Under the pieces are notes generated by a model, which saw only the letters and a list, made by a program, of their open reading frames with translations, was not told where the DNA came from and searched no databases. This document shows, piece after piece, positions 44,950 through 57,300 of a DNA stretch of 64,000 bases. Within the stretch, counting starts at the first letter, position 1; each line of letters starts with the position of its first letter. A program made the position numbers and the translations under genes. Source of the DNA: Azolla caroliniana (Eukaryota > Polypodiophyta); contig JBHGNT010000003.1 in assembly GCA_043228905.1 (NCBI GenBank), positions 20,708,001-20,772,000 of the forward strand, given 5' to 3'.

Positions 44950-47900
44950 GTTGAGGAGACGACAGCGAGAGAAAAGAATAATGATAAGAAGAAAAGCATA
45001 TCGATACAGAGAGAAAAGCCGACGCACGCCCCCATGATTTTCATGGGTGGCTATGAAGAGATCTCTATGGCTATGGCGGAAGAAAATTCGAAGGCGCTAT
45101 TTGCAGAAACGGACATCCCTAAGCCTAAAATGCCCATCTGCAAAATGTGCAATGGTTTTCTTGTCTCTCTACCCTGTGGCCATGATGGTTGCCTCCGTTG
45201 CTTGCAGAAGGCAAGTTCACAGCTTTTTAATTTTATTCTGTCTCCATTGTCTGAAATGACGGCGTGCCCCTTCTGATATTTGTTTTTAGAAATGAAAGGA
45301 AAGAACATTTGTTTAAAAAAAACAGATTTATTTCTCTTAGGAGGGGGTCTCTTTGTCACGATTATATATATACACGTACTTTGAATCAGAACCATATAAC
45401 TACAAATCAGAAGCACAAAATTGAAGAGATGATATTGGTTCTGATTATATTTAGAACAGGGATGTTTTTCCTCATCAAAACTGGTTTTTATTATTTATTT
45501 AACCACTGAAGAAAAATTAGTATAGAGGAGATGATATTGGTTCTGATTATATTTAGAGCAGGGGATGTTTTTCCTCATCAAAACTGGTTTTTATTATTTA
45601 TTTAACTACTGAAGAAAAAATAGTATAGAGGCTATGGATCCTGATTCCATCAATTCCCCTTCACATGAAAGGCTATGGATCCTGATTTCATCAGTTCCCC
45701 TTCATATGAAAGGCTATGAATCTGCAATTATTGCTTCAATGGGAAGGAGGTTCAATCCCATTGATCCCTATTTCTTCTGTTGAAAATTTATTTAATCTTT
45801 TTTGCGGAAGAAACCATAAAAAAAAAGGAACAGGTGATACGGATCCTCATTGTACTTTGCAAATTGTAGTTGAAGTCTCAATTTCTCATTTTCGCTCATT
45901 CATGTATATTTAATGCATCTATGGGGTGTCTTATTTGCTGTGTAGGTGCAATGGCGGTCTTCTTCTCTATTCTGCCCTTCGTGCCGAACAAACTTCCATA
46001 CAGATACCTCACTCTGGTTAGATTCAAATCTCAGAGAAACACTCGCTCGGGCTTCCATACTGGAGAGCGATGCAAATTATGCACAAAATGAAGCAGAAGT
46101 CTATTCGTCCCATAAGCAATTGAAGGATGGAAATGCTTTATACTCGGAGAGGGGTGCAGATGGCGTACACAATGCAATGGATGTCTATTCATCTCAAAAA
46201 GAAATGAAAAACGGAAGTGATGGTAGAAAATACTTTGTATATGACCATCCATTACCAGAGGAAACAGGTTCTTGGATTCCGGTATCAGTTCCACCCACAT
46301 GGCATTCAGGGAAATCTGAGGGTGAAAATTACTGTGAGGGTCATTTCTTTCCAGAAAGATGCAACTGGCGAGATTCTCCACTTGATAAGAGCACTTTAGC
46401 CCCTGATCTGACTACGTGGAGGGTTCTAATTGAGGTGATAGCTTTTCTATGCGGAGCTCACAAGTCAAAGGGAAGACATAAGAAGAGCTCACAATACGAT
46501 GCCTTATTGTGTGCTGAGGATCTTGATTATCTAGCCTTCTCTTTGTCCGGTCAAATGGAAGAGGATATCAAAACAATGTCATATGTATTGGCGTCGGAAC
46601 CGCCCCAATGGCTTCCAGATAGTATGCAACAAGCATGTATGCAATGTGAATCTCAATTCTATCCAATCACATGTTCACGTCACCATTGCCGTTACTGTGG
46701 AGGGATTTTCTGTGGGTATTGCACATCTCAAAGGGCCTTATTGCCAGTTAAATTTCAAGAGAAGAGTCCACAACGTGTGTGTGATTGTTGTTACGAGAGA
46801 TTGGCACCGGTTCAGGGGATATTGATTGAGCAAGTTAGCAATGCTGCTCAATTGGCTACTCATGATGTGACTGATTTAAGTTGTATCCGATCTTGGCTCA
46901 ATAACCCGCTCGGCTTAACGTTGGAGCATGAGATCTACAAAGCAACAAACACTCTTCAAGCTTTTTCACAGGTGGGTGTAATCATAGATAAGGAAAATTA
47001 GTGAAGCTAAATGTGTCTTTGGTTTGAGTTATTGGGCGGCTATTGTCATCTTAGCATATAGGAGTGAGGGCCATCTTTGGAGACTGGTTTTTATTGTGAA
47101 GATGTGATTATAGCTTTGGAAGGCAATGCAAAAATAGCCTTAGTGGAAATTTGGACTTTCAGTTAATTGGCAATGGCCTACGTGGTTGGTATAGTATTAT
47201 TAGTCAATGGAACCTGAAATCTGCTTTTAGGCCACTACTTATCCAAAAGAAACTATAAACCTAAGGTTGTTGTATCGGTTAATGAAGTTTAATCCCTTGG
47301 TAATCACATAGTCTTTACTCTAATGCAGGTTGGAAAGCTGAAGGCAGAAGTTGGGATTCCTGATGCTATCTTGAGGAGCTCGAAAGGCCTTGCTATCTTT
47401 ACAGTTCTAAAAGTGGGAGCAATGGTCACATATAAGATGGGCACTGGATTGGTTCTCGCCAGACGTCCAGATGGCTCATGGTCACCTCCTTCAGCTATAA
47501 TTTCATGTGGTGTTGGATGGGGCCCCCAAGTAATCATAGGATGAACGAGAAGAACACCAAAATACTCCTAGGGATCTTATTTTTGGATATTTACTAGAAT
47601 ACCTATATGTTTCCAAAAATCCCAGGATTTACCCCTGAAACTACAAACATTTACCAGAATATCCCAAGTTTTTAAAACGATTTTACCAGAGTATTCTTTT
47701 ATAGGAAAGATTACATACTCTAGAGGGGTAGGTATACTGGTAAGTTTTAAAACCTCAGAGGTTTTGTGGTTAATATTGGAAACTTGGTTTCTTCTGGTAA
47801 ATTTTGAAAACTTATGGGAATTACTGGTAATTTTTGAAAAATGTAGGTTATTGTGGTAAATACCCAAGTTAGGGGTATTTTGGTGTGTCTGCCTCGGTTA

Positions 47901-48699
47901 AAAACACTTTATCAAATTTTTTTTTCTGGCTTTTCTCGATCACCTGTGATGAGCTGGATCACTGTGAATCTTTGAAATAGGTAGGTGGAGAAGTCACTGA
48001 CTTCATAGTTATTCTTCGCAATGAAGCTGCGGTGAGGGCGTTTGGTGGAAGGGTTCATGTTTCACTGGGTGCTGGTGTAAGCGTTGCAGTTGGTCCAGTT
48101 GGGAGGAGTCTGGAAGCCGATTTACGAGCTGGAGATGGTGGCACTGCAGCCTGCTACACTTATAGCATGAGTAAAGGTGCATCCTGTGAAGAGAGAAGGG
48201 CATTAATTTGGAATTTTGAAATTATGAGTGATACTTTGGGGATTCCACAGAAGAGTTGGAGATTTAAACTCCCTCGTATATATGTTTTTCTTTAATGGGC
48301 AAGGGCGAGTAATTTCTGTAGCATTTTTGCTCGATTTGTTTATATTGGATTTTTTTTTCTTGTGGCTCCTTTTTTGTTAATTTTTCTTGTTGTGGATGAT
48401 GGTGTTGCCTCTCCAAGGGCAAGAACCCACATAATTCATTAGCTTGGTCAATTGACCCTTGAATGATGAAACGTGGCTGGAAATGTTTCACTTATCTTTT
48501 GTATTTTGTATCAGGTGTGTTCGCTGGATGCTCTCTCGAAGGTGATATCGTAATGACGCGTGCCAGTGCAAATGTACAATTTTACGGGGATCCTTCTATC
48601 GATGCTGCAGAAATTCTTCTAGGTTCCATAAAACAACCCAAAGCCGCAGTCCCTCTATATGTGGCATTGTCCGATCTTTTTCGGAAATCCCGTGCTTGA
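44899..48699 (+). CDS. RING-FYVE-SYLF protein (CFS1-like endosomal protein), five exons
   Basis: Exons 44899-45210, 45946-46971, 47329-47529, 47981-48176 and 48515-48699 sum to 1920 nt (639 residues), with all phases closing. The ATG at 44899 opens an acidic N-terminus. A RING-like finger is split by intron 1: C81, C84, C93, H95, C98, C101, then C114 and C117. A FYVE domain at ~320-390 has WLPD, SRHHCRYCGG and RVCDCC, which bind PI3P on endosomes. The C-terminal ~240 residues are a SYLF (Ysc84-type) lipid/actin-binding domain (KVGAMVTYKMGTGLVLARR, FYGDPSIDAAEILLG). FYVE plus SYLF is the architecture of Arabidopsis CFS1, an autophagosome/ESCRT adaptor. The N-terminal RING is an unexpected extra, suggesting E3 activity. 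The host function is inferred. Confidence 0.9.
45211..45945 (+). other. GC-AG intron (intron 1) carrying tandem duplications
   Basis: The donor is AAG|GCAAGT. Using the GT four bases on would shift the frame and soon stop it, while the GC donor joins the two halves of the RING finger in phase 0. The acceptor is TGTGTAG. Inside, a 103-bp unit is repeated head to tail (from 45426 and 45529), and a 41-bp unit 'ggctatgga…' starts at 45630, 45671 and 45712. Confidence 0.75.
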
Positions 48700-51319
48700 G
48701 AGAGGTCGACTTGTGTGCCTGTCAATATGTACATTATTGTTGATAATTGCTCATACTGTACCTTAGGTTAGCTGCTAATATATTGCCACAATTGTTGATA
48801 ACTGCTCATAAAAAACTGTGATAAAATATATCCCACCATTATTGCTCATTGCTCTAGGTGGATGTGATAATATATATCGCCAATTGCTCATAGCTTGGAA
48901 AGCGTATGAAAATGATAATTGTTGCTCCAAATGACAAAATGGAGATGGTTAAAAACAATATGATGTACATGTATGCAATTGAAAACCAAAATAAAATGTC
49001 TTTGCTGGTGTATTATTTGTGTACTTGAAGATGAAGTCAGATGTCTGAGAGGTATTGGATCTCTTTTCTTTGGCCAGTATTTTAAATCTTGATTAACGTA
49101 ACACATGACACCTCAGTATTTAACAAAGAGAGGTGTTGGTCATGCCTATACTCCAATAGTAACACTTTGGGTGCCTCATCAATTGAGGATTGAGTTGTAT
49201 CTCACGTGCTTGGGCCAAGTGTAGAATATGTAAATGGTTTTAGATGGCTTTTGAAATTCCCTTTGGCATAGTTGGGCACAGTTCTATGGTTATCTCATCA
49301 AAATTGAGAATCAATGGCTTCTTTCTTATAAGTGATTCATGTTTCCTTGATGTTGCATCAACTATTTGCTATGTCTCACTTACCTAGTGTGCTTGTTGCT
49401 TTCCACCAATGTTGCTAAATATGAGTACTCAGAGAGAGAATAGAAGAGTGATATTGAGTTCTTCGGACCATCATGATACAATTTAGCATCCTCATGTCGC
49501 AAAATTGATGTGAGGTTATTTATAATACCTTATTGGTCTTCTTATCATGTTTTATTGACTTAGCACGCACAGGTATAAACGCATAATATGCAACAACCGT
49601 TCCATCACAATATGCAACTTCTCACTAATCTAATTTGGTGTCATCTCATCCTTTTCCTTTTTAAATATTGCATTGGTTTAAGACCTACAGATGAATCTGA
49701 AATTGTCGTAATGTGCGCACATGCAATTGAGTCTTAAAATTGTTGTAATGGGCATGCGTGCACGTGCTCACACACACACACACACACACAAATAGGGGTG
49801 AAAGTTGATTAGAGATGCCAAATGGAAGGGCCTTCACTCAATGAATGAAATTAGTTTGGGGATGAGCAAACTAGTTGTCATTTCCCAAGAGTTTATTTTG
49901 AATTAGAAAGTCTACAACATGAATGTCAGCTCTTGGCCATTTGTCTCCAAAATCTAGAAAGTGTGCTTCTCATGTCTCACATCATGGAAGTCATGGTCTT
50001 TGTTGATATTTCACCATGATCATTTCTCAAATCATGGCAATGCTTTTTAATAGGTGCAAACTTTAAAATACCTTTAACTTTTCTTTATTTCTACAAATTC
50101 CTTTTTAAGTTTCACTCAATTCCCCAAATGTGATTTATCAACCCCAAAATGGCATATTCTGTTGTAATAATTATGCCATTCTCTATGGTATAACTTGTTA
50201 CACTTCAAAGACATTAGCATCTGATAGTTACTAGTACAATGAAAGATACACAGTAAAGGTATGTGATTAAACAAATTGTTATTAGAAAAACCACTTAATG
50301 GTTTGATCTTTTTGACATACAGCACATACAGTTACAGGTACAATGAAAGATACACAGTAAAGGGTATGTGATTAAACAAATTGTTATTAGAAAAACCACT
50401 TAATGGTTTGATCTTTTTGACATATGGCACATACTTTTGCATTCACTGGTCATATGTCCTGGTTCTTTCCTTTATTGCTGCCTACTTAGTACAATACAAA
50501 TCGAAGAGATTGCACACAATAAGGGTGCAATGCCTCAAATGTTTCTTGTAAGCAAGACAGCTCAAATGCTTAGATTTAGTTTATCCCAATAAGACATGCA
50601 TTTATTTTCAAATGTTTCTCATAAACAAGATAAGTCCAACCGGCAGATTTACTTTTTTATCACAGTAAGACATGCAATCATTTTAATTAACAAAGGCGAC
50701 CATTTAAAGAAAAAATATAGTTTCATGCAAAGAAAAAACATTTTGTATGCACTTCCCCGAAAAACGCAATTCTCAAAACAATATATTGCTTTAGTGCTAA
50801 ACAATGAGCATGTGTGATGATCTTAGAACAAAACTCTATTTATATCAATAGAGTATCATGTCAAGTTTGTTTTCTCAAGTTGGCTGAACCTCAGTTCTAT
50901 ACACATACCTGATACAAAGGAAAAGAGCAAATGGGTTACCTTTCAAGGTCTGGAAGACTGGCCAACTTCTTGCAAGTATTTAAGACAGAATGAGGGGATA
51001 ACTTCCAGAAAATGGCTATATTTACTACAATCAAGGTTTTCGTCAGATTCCTAAGATTTTACAGAAAAATCTTACAGGTTTTCCAAGAAAATTTGTAAAC
51101 TAAAATTTCTGGAAATTCTGAAAGATTAGCCCAATATTTCTCTACATTTTCACTGTAAAAAGATACAAGCTCGCAATACGTTTGTTCTTTGGAGTTCTCT
51201 ATGGATTCCTTGTTTTTTATTACCTTGTTAATGCAAGCCAATCAATTAATACCCATGCAACGAAGCAATGATCTTGCCATATCTTTGTGCAAAGCCATTC
51301 ACCTCATATGGCTAAAATT
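48700..51319. other. Convergent intergenic region
   Basis: It lies between the 3' ends of the SYLF gene (+) and the dynein gene (-). It holds a short CA run near 49770-49790 and the duplication listed separately. No gene is recognised. Both 3' UTRs are expected here. Confidence 0.45.
50227..50434. repeat. Recent 104-bp tandem duplication
   Basis: Units 50227-50330 and 50331-50434 both begin gttac(t/a)(a/g)gtacaatgaaagat and are nearly identical, so the event is recent. Confidence 0.88.
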
Positions 51320-54300
51320 TTATTCACTAAGAGAGCATATCATTGCAACACCCCGTTGAATCCAATGGCTTTCAGGCTTGTTGGATGGCATGCGTATTTT
51401 CATGAGAAAGTTTGTGGAATGCCCAGTGGTGGCTAAAACCCCCCGCCTTTCTGCTGTCCTATACACAGGACAATTATAATGTGGATATGGTTGGAGGGTA
51501 GAGATAGGACAAGGCCTTAACCATATTATTGGAGCAGGTACATGTATAACTTTAGGCTTCGATTCACAGAGACATTTCTCAACAGGATCCCATGCACATC
51601 CTTCTAAGAACAAACCTTGTATGTAGACACCCTCCTCTGGTGGCAGAGTAGGTTCTTTCTGGAGGATTTTGAAGTCAAACGCTAGTGTGTCAATGGCTAG
51701 CTTGTTTTTCCTAGCATAGTTTTGCAGCGAGGCAGTCATAAAAGATTGGGCAAAGAAGAAGCCACTTATCCAATGTACCACGGGTGGCCCGTTCTCGTAC
51801 CAATCTTGTAGCATATTGATCCTTTCTAGCAGATCTTTGAAATATCCCGAGAGTGGTTTTAGAGATGGATATGACACTTTCTTCCATAACTCCGGTACCT
51901 GCACATATGCACACATGATCTCTTCATAGAAACTCAAAGAATGGATTTATCAGCCTCTGTACCAACAAAGGATTGAGCTATTACATAGGAAAAACAATCA
52001 GTTTTAATATCCAATTATGTATAAAGATGTAAATTTTATGTAGTTGAAAATCACAAGTTTAAAGGATCACATAAAAGTTAGGGGACCCCGAACAAATTTA
52101 GCCTTACTAATACTGTCTCAGGAATGATCTGTTTCTGAAACCTATATAAACATGCACAAGCCATGCTGGTAGTAATTTGAATTGAGCATTGATATATAAG
52201 AGGTTCTTACTCATATTCATTGTGCAAGGGTGGTGAGATTGAGGTCCATGAGGCTGGGTCCTATGTGCACGGAAAATTGCCATTGCCTGATCTATTTAAC
52301 CCCTTTGCTATGTCCTGGTCAGGAGCCCATTTGAGTATCCCTTGTTTGACTTGTAGCATGAGTAGGAGTGATGGGGCAAAAGAAACCTGTGATTGTTCGT
52401 TGTGGATGGGCTGTTGTGGTTATATTGTTGTCTCTTGAGTTCTAGCAAGAACAATCCCAATCATCATTCATCTTTGTATTCCTTTACCTTGCGTAGTGAG
52501 CCAAAGCTAATTTGAAGAGGCAGTGGTATCTCTCTTTTATTTTATTAAATACAGAACAATCGCAGACATATTATTCATTCAATTCCACCGCTTGATAGCA
52601 CAATTGAAAGACATGTTATCGAATCGATTTGTAAGTAAGCATAACTGTCTATCTCAATTTCAAGCTAATGTGAAGAGATCTTCAGGTGCCTTATACATTG
52701 TGAAGCACATAAGATAGAGGTATATCTATATAAGAGCGCCCGATGATAAAACCATCCTGCAAAGGGTGTAAAAAAAGGTGCCTTATGGATGCCCTTTTCC
52801 TACCAAGAGATGTCGTGGAGCTTTTTCAAGTTCTTTAATTATCCAATTTAATGGTATCTTTCCTTTCCACTTTTAGTCACATTAAAGTGTGGACAATTCA
52901 AGCTATATTGTAATGGAAGGTAGACTATCCACGCAGCTGAAACCATTCTTGTAATTCAGCATACCCATAATTATTATCTCCATGTTCAACAAACAGTTTT
53001 GAAGATATAAATGCCAATCTTGACTACCTTTGTTTACAGCCTCCCAAATCCATTGGATACTTGTCAATGATCGGATTTGGAATATACATGCTGATTGATG
53101 CTCATGATTTTGATAGTGACACCAATGATTCAGAAGATATATCCCTTCAATTATTTAGCATTCACTTCAGTTGACTAGGTATTATTTTCATCTGGCATAG
53201 TGGCTTGTATTTTCATGGAGCTTGCTTGTTCAATTATCTTATTAGAAGTTCATTCTATGCAATTCCTTACTGCAAGCTTACTAGCCTGGGGAATCACTAA
53301 TTATTTTGAAAACCAAAGATTATTGTAACCACAACTCTAGAAAGATTACAGCTTGGGGTTGTTTCTGCGACTGGATCACCATCTTAGAAAATGATGGTTT
53401 GCTTTTGTCGGAAACCGGCCTGAACCGGATGTGAGGTCAGTCATGAGTTAGCTTGCCTCTCATCAAACATTTTCCATGCCCTTTTATTTTCATATCCTAG
53501 GAACAACTGGTACACTTCAAATTTAGCCAAATATAATCTCTTATTCCTCGCAAGGCGTTTGGAATGTTCTCTTGATTGTTTATGTCTATAAATCCCCTGG
53601 GACACTTACCATTGCAAATGTCTCATGATATTCCTCATCATACCAACTATTTTGTGTGGCTCTTGCTGACTGTGTTGTGGAGAATGCAATGACTTCAACC
53701 ACCCTACTGCGATTTCCTCTAGGGAAAAGGATCCAAATCAAGTATGCAATTGTATATTCCACAACTATACACACCAGCTGTATCCCCCAAAAAGTGATAG
53801 TTAGCATGCTTCGTCCTGCTATTAGCATATACATTATTTTGCATCCATCCTTTGCATTAAAGAGTAGATGCACATGATTTTCTGCCAGCCAATAGGTCTA
53901 TCAGAGATAGTGAAATCTATTCTCTCGGGTAGAAGGGATGGAAATTCTCCTTGAGTGACATACCTGGTTAATGGCAACGCTGTGATATGCCTTTTCTAAT
54001 TCTGCAGACATGACAACAACTCCTCTTATAGCCTTCTCCATGCTTTTCAATGTTACCCTGATCCTGAAATCCATACCTTCTATGTTATTAAGTTATAAAC
54101 AACACTCTTTGAAACAAATCTGAAAAAGCACCCACTAATGTATGCAGACCAATCAATCCACACATACCGCTCCAAGAGTTTGTTGAAACGTGCCATTTCT
54201 TGGCTAAGGACCGAATGCATACTTTCTTCATACAAGATTGGGTACTTTCTCTCACACGCTTCTATATCAAAGTTAGGTGGTAAAGTCTTGATAAGGTTTC

Positions 54301-57300
54301 GAATGAGTTCAGCGATTGTTTCCGATGCTTTCTGGTCACTCGATCCACCTCCTGCTGTTGCCATTGATGCTTGAAGCATAGATTTCAGTATAAGACTTGT
54401 TTCATTCAAGTCCTTGGTGATATCTGCATTAGCATGTAAACCAAAAGCTTCTGGCATTGGGATCAAAGGGAATTTTTCAATATGAGATAGATAGGATCTC
54501 AAATCATGAGGTGGTGGTGTCACATATTGTCCTGATTCTGTGATCGTATAGCCAACTTGAAGCATGTCTTTACAATAGAATCTCATCAACAGGGCATTTA
54601 GCAAGAGTCTATCCTTGTCATCTATACAAACAAAAGGAATATTCCATATATAATAACATGACAATATCAAATAGAAATAGTAAGTGAAGAATTATTGAGA
54701 TAGATACCTGTAACTCTTCCACCATAATTGCATTCTCCAGTAACATAGTTTAGAGCTTGCAGTGGAAGGTCAGTTGGAGTGCTTTCAGTTATGAACATAT
54801 GTAGCTGCCGCACACTGAAAGAAATGGAAAGTTGAATGTAAACATGAAAAAATAGGGAAAAGGAAATTATAAACAATGTGTTTCGCGGGTTTTGATAAAT
54901 TAGTTTAGCAGAGTATTCTATGCAAAAACCTGATTCTTAAATCTCCATCATCAAATCCATATGGTATATTCCAACCTAACGGTCCAAAATTCCTTCGTTC
55001 TTGAACCACAGCATGAAAGAAACATAACCCAAAAAGAAGAGATTTAAACACATCAGGCTGGCTACAGTTCTCAAAGAATTCCTCATTGCATATTGGGTCC
55101 AGTCCATATGATCTCTTCATGTTTGCTCTCAATCCCTTTGGTGGTTCATTTGTCATCTTCACTCCATTCTGTTTGTTTGAATTTTAATCTCAGTAAGGTC
55201 TATTTCTTCTTATCAAATACCAAGTTACAATGCATTCTGTAAAACATTATGAAATTTTTTCAAACAAATCTTTACCTGTAAGACAGTTATTGGAAATTTT
55301 GGGCTTGGATATGATGTCATCCACAAGCGGAAACTAGGGTTAACTTCTGCAGGAACATTTTCACAAATTCTCTCAAGCTCAGGCATCCAAGATGGTGCAA
55401 GGTGACAATTCTGCAGTAAAACCCATGAACCTGTCCCGGTACAAAAATAAAGGGTATTCTTAAAAAATGGTTTGTCATCTTGCTTTTCATGGAAACAGTC
55501 TTTATATTAACTGTTTTAAGCTTTGTTCTGAAGAAAGTACCAAATTACAAAAATATCCATGGCCATAATAAAGAACGATATATTAACATAATTTAGAAGG
55601 CTAAAATGACCCCCGAAATCAAATGCGAGATTACATTTTAAAATGTTATCTCATTTTAGAGACACAATGAATCAAATGAAATATAATTAGAGAAAGTAAA
55701 GCGTAACAAAGCGTCATAGTGAAGTCTTGATTTACCTGTGGCCATAGCATCCGTAATAAGTAAACTTGCCTTGGGTCCTTGGCCTTGGCCAAGAGAGACG
55801 GGTGCAATTTTATCTGCCATTTCCTTCTCAGCTATATAGAAAACAGAACACACACAGAACATCATTCAGTATCATAAACAAGTTCCTTATAGAATACCAA
55901 ACTTCAAAATTTATTAGATTGAGTTCTGATTATTAAATGAAAGGAATGTTGATTTCTGAATCCAAGACAACACCTGCAAATGTCAGCAATGCTGCTGTGG
56001 GATCACTTCCTGCTGATAGAACAAAAATTAGTGGGCAACTAGCACTCGATTCTCGGTAACATGCTTCAAGGTTGAATTGTGGAGGTTGGACAAAATCAGA
56101 TCCCAATTGATCAGCAACAAATTCATGAATGGCCGGAACCACCTTGTCGGGACGGATGCATCTCAAAACAAGCAATCTTTGAAAAGAATTCAGTTTTGCT
56201 AACTTCCCAGGAAACTTCTGTTTCTGAGGCTCCATTGAATCATAAATAGCTTTCCAATCAGATGGATAGGTTGAGATGTACAGATCAAGGCGGTCAAACG
56301 CTGGTAGCTTACTAAGCCTCATTATTTCTCCCCATGATTTCTCTGAAAGCCATTCTGAAGCAGGATTTGGCTTTGTTCCTAATGCATCCAGTCCACCAGT
56401 CAAGAAGAAATTCCATTCTTCTGGAGATATCTTCTTCTCTACTTCTAACACACGGTATGCCAAAAGGCAAGAGAACAGTAGTTTGTCCTTTTCAAATAAG
56501 GATCTGCAAATGTTTTTGTAGAGTGCCAAAAGGAAGTACTTGTGGATAATTTCCAAGCGTTTCTTCAAGTCTGATGATTTCTCACTTGACATGATTGATG
56601 TTACAAAGAGTGAAGAAAACCAAGGAAGGCTGTACTGATACATGGGGTCAATATTTGCTAGATCAGAGATGCAGAAAAACAGAACAGCAGCATTGTCACC
56701 AGATGATGCATATGTTTTTCGAGCTTCATCGATATTCTTTTCTGTTTCATCGGCCAAAGCCTGCGAATAGAAAAAGGTCAGTAAATGCAAAATCTTGGAG
56801 CTGATATAGCTGGACATGTGATGTAACTATAAAAAAATGAAGTAAAGATATTTAAATTACCAACACTACACAACCTGAATAAAAAGAAAACCATAATGCA
56901 AGCATCATTATGACAGATTACATGTTGATAGAATCAAATTTGTTACTTATTTACCTGTTTAATACTGATGTCATTGCCAACAACTTTAGCCTCAGAAATG
57001 ATCTTTACCGCAGTTTCATCCTCCAATATATTACCCTCACTGGTTGATAGCACTTGCAAAATCTGATCTTCAAGCTCCTTGAGTCTCCTCTTGTTTTCGG
57101 CACTCTGATTTAGAATTTCAACAAGAAGATGATAAGAAATTACAGAATTTCATCTCTTTCTTCCCCAACATATAAAAACTAAATTATATATAAACCCATT
57201 GATCCACCTTCCTAACAAAATTTGTATATATATATAGAAAATCAGGATTCCATTGACTTTAGATAACATTGAGAAAACAAGATTCAGTATTACCTGAACT

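Noticed and set aside
44433-45044. Minus-strand frames of Leu/Phe/Cys-rich 'membrane proteins'
   Set aside because: They are translations of the AT-rich minisatellite; repeated peptide blocks follow the repeat unit exactly.
53586-53873. Extra dynein exon between 51898 and 53964
   Set aside because: The flanking exons join in phase 0 and give a continuous conserved C-terminal sequence; this frame has no dynein similarity.
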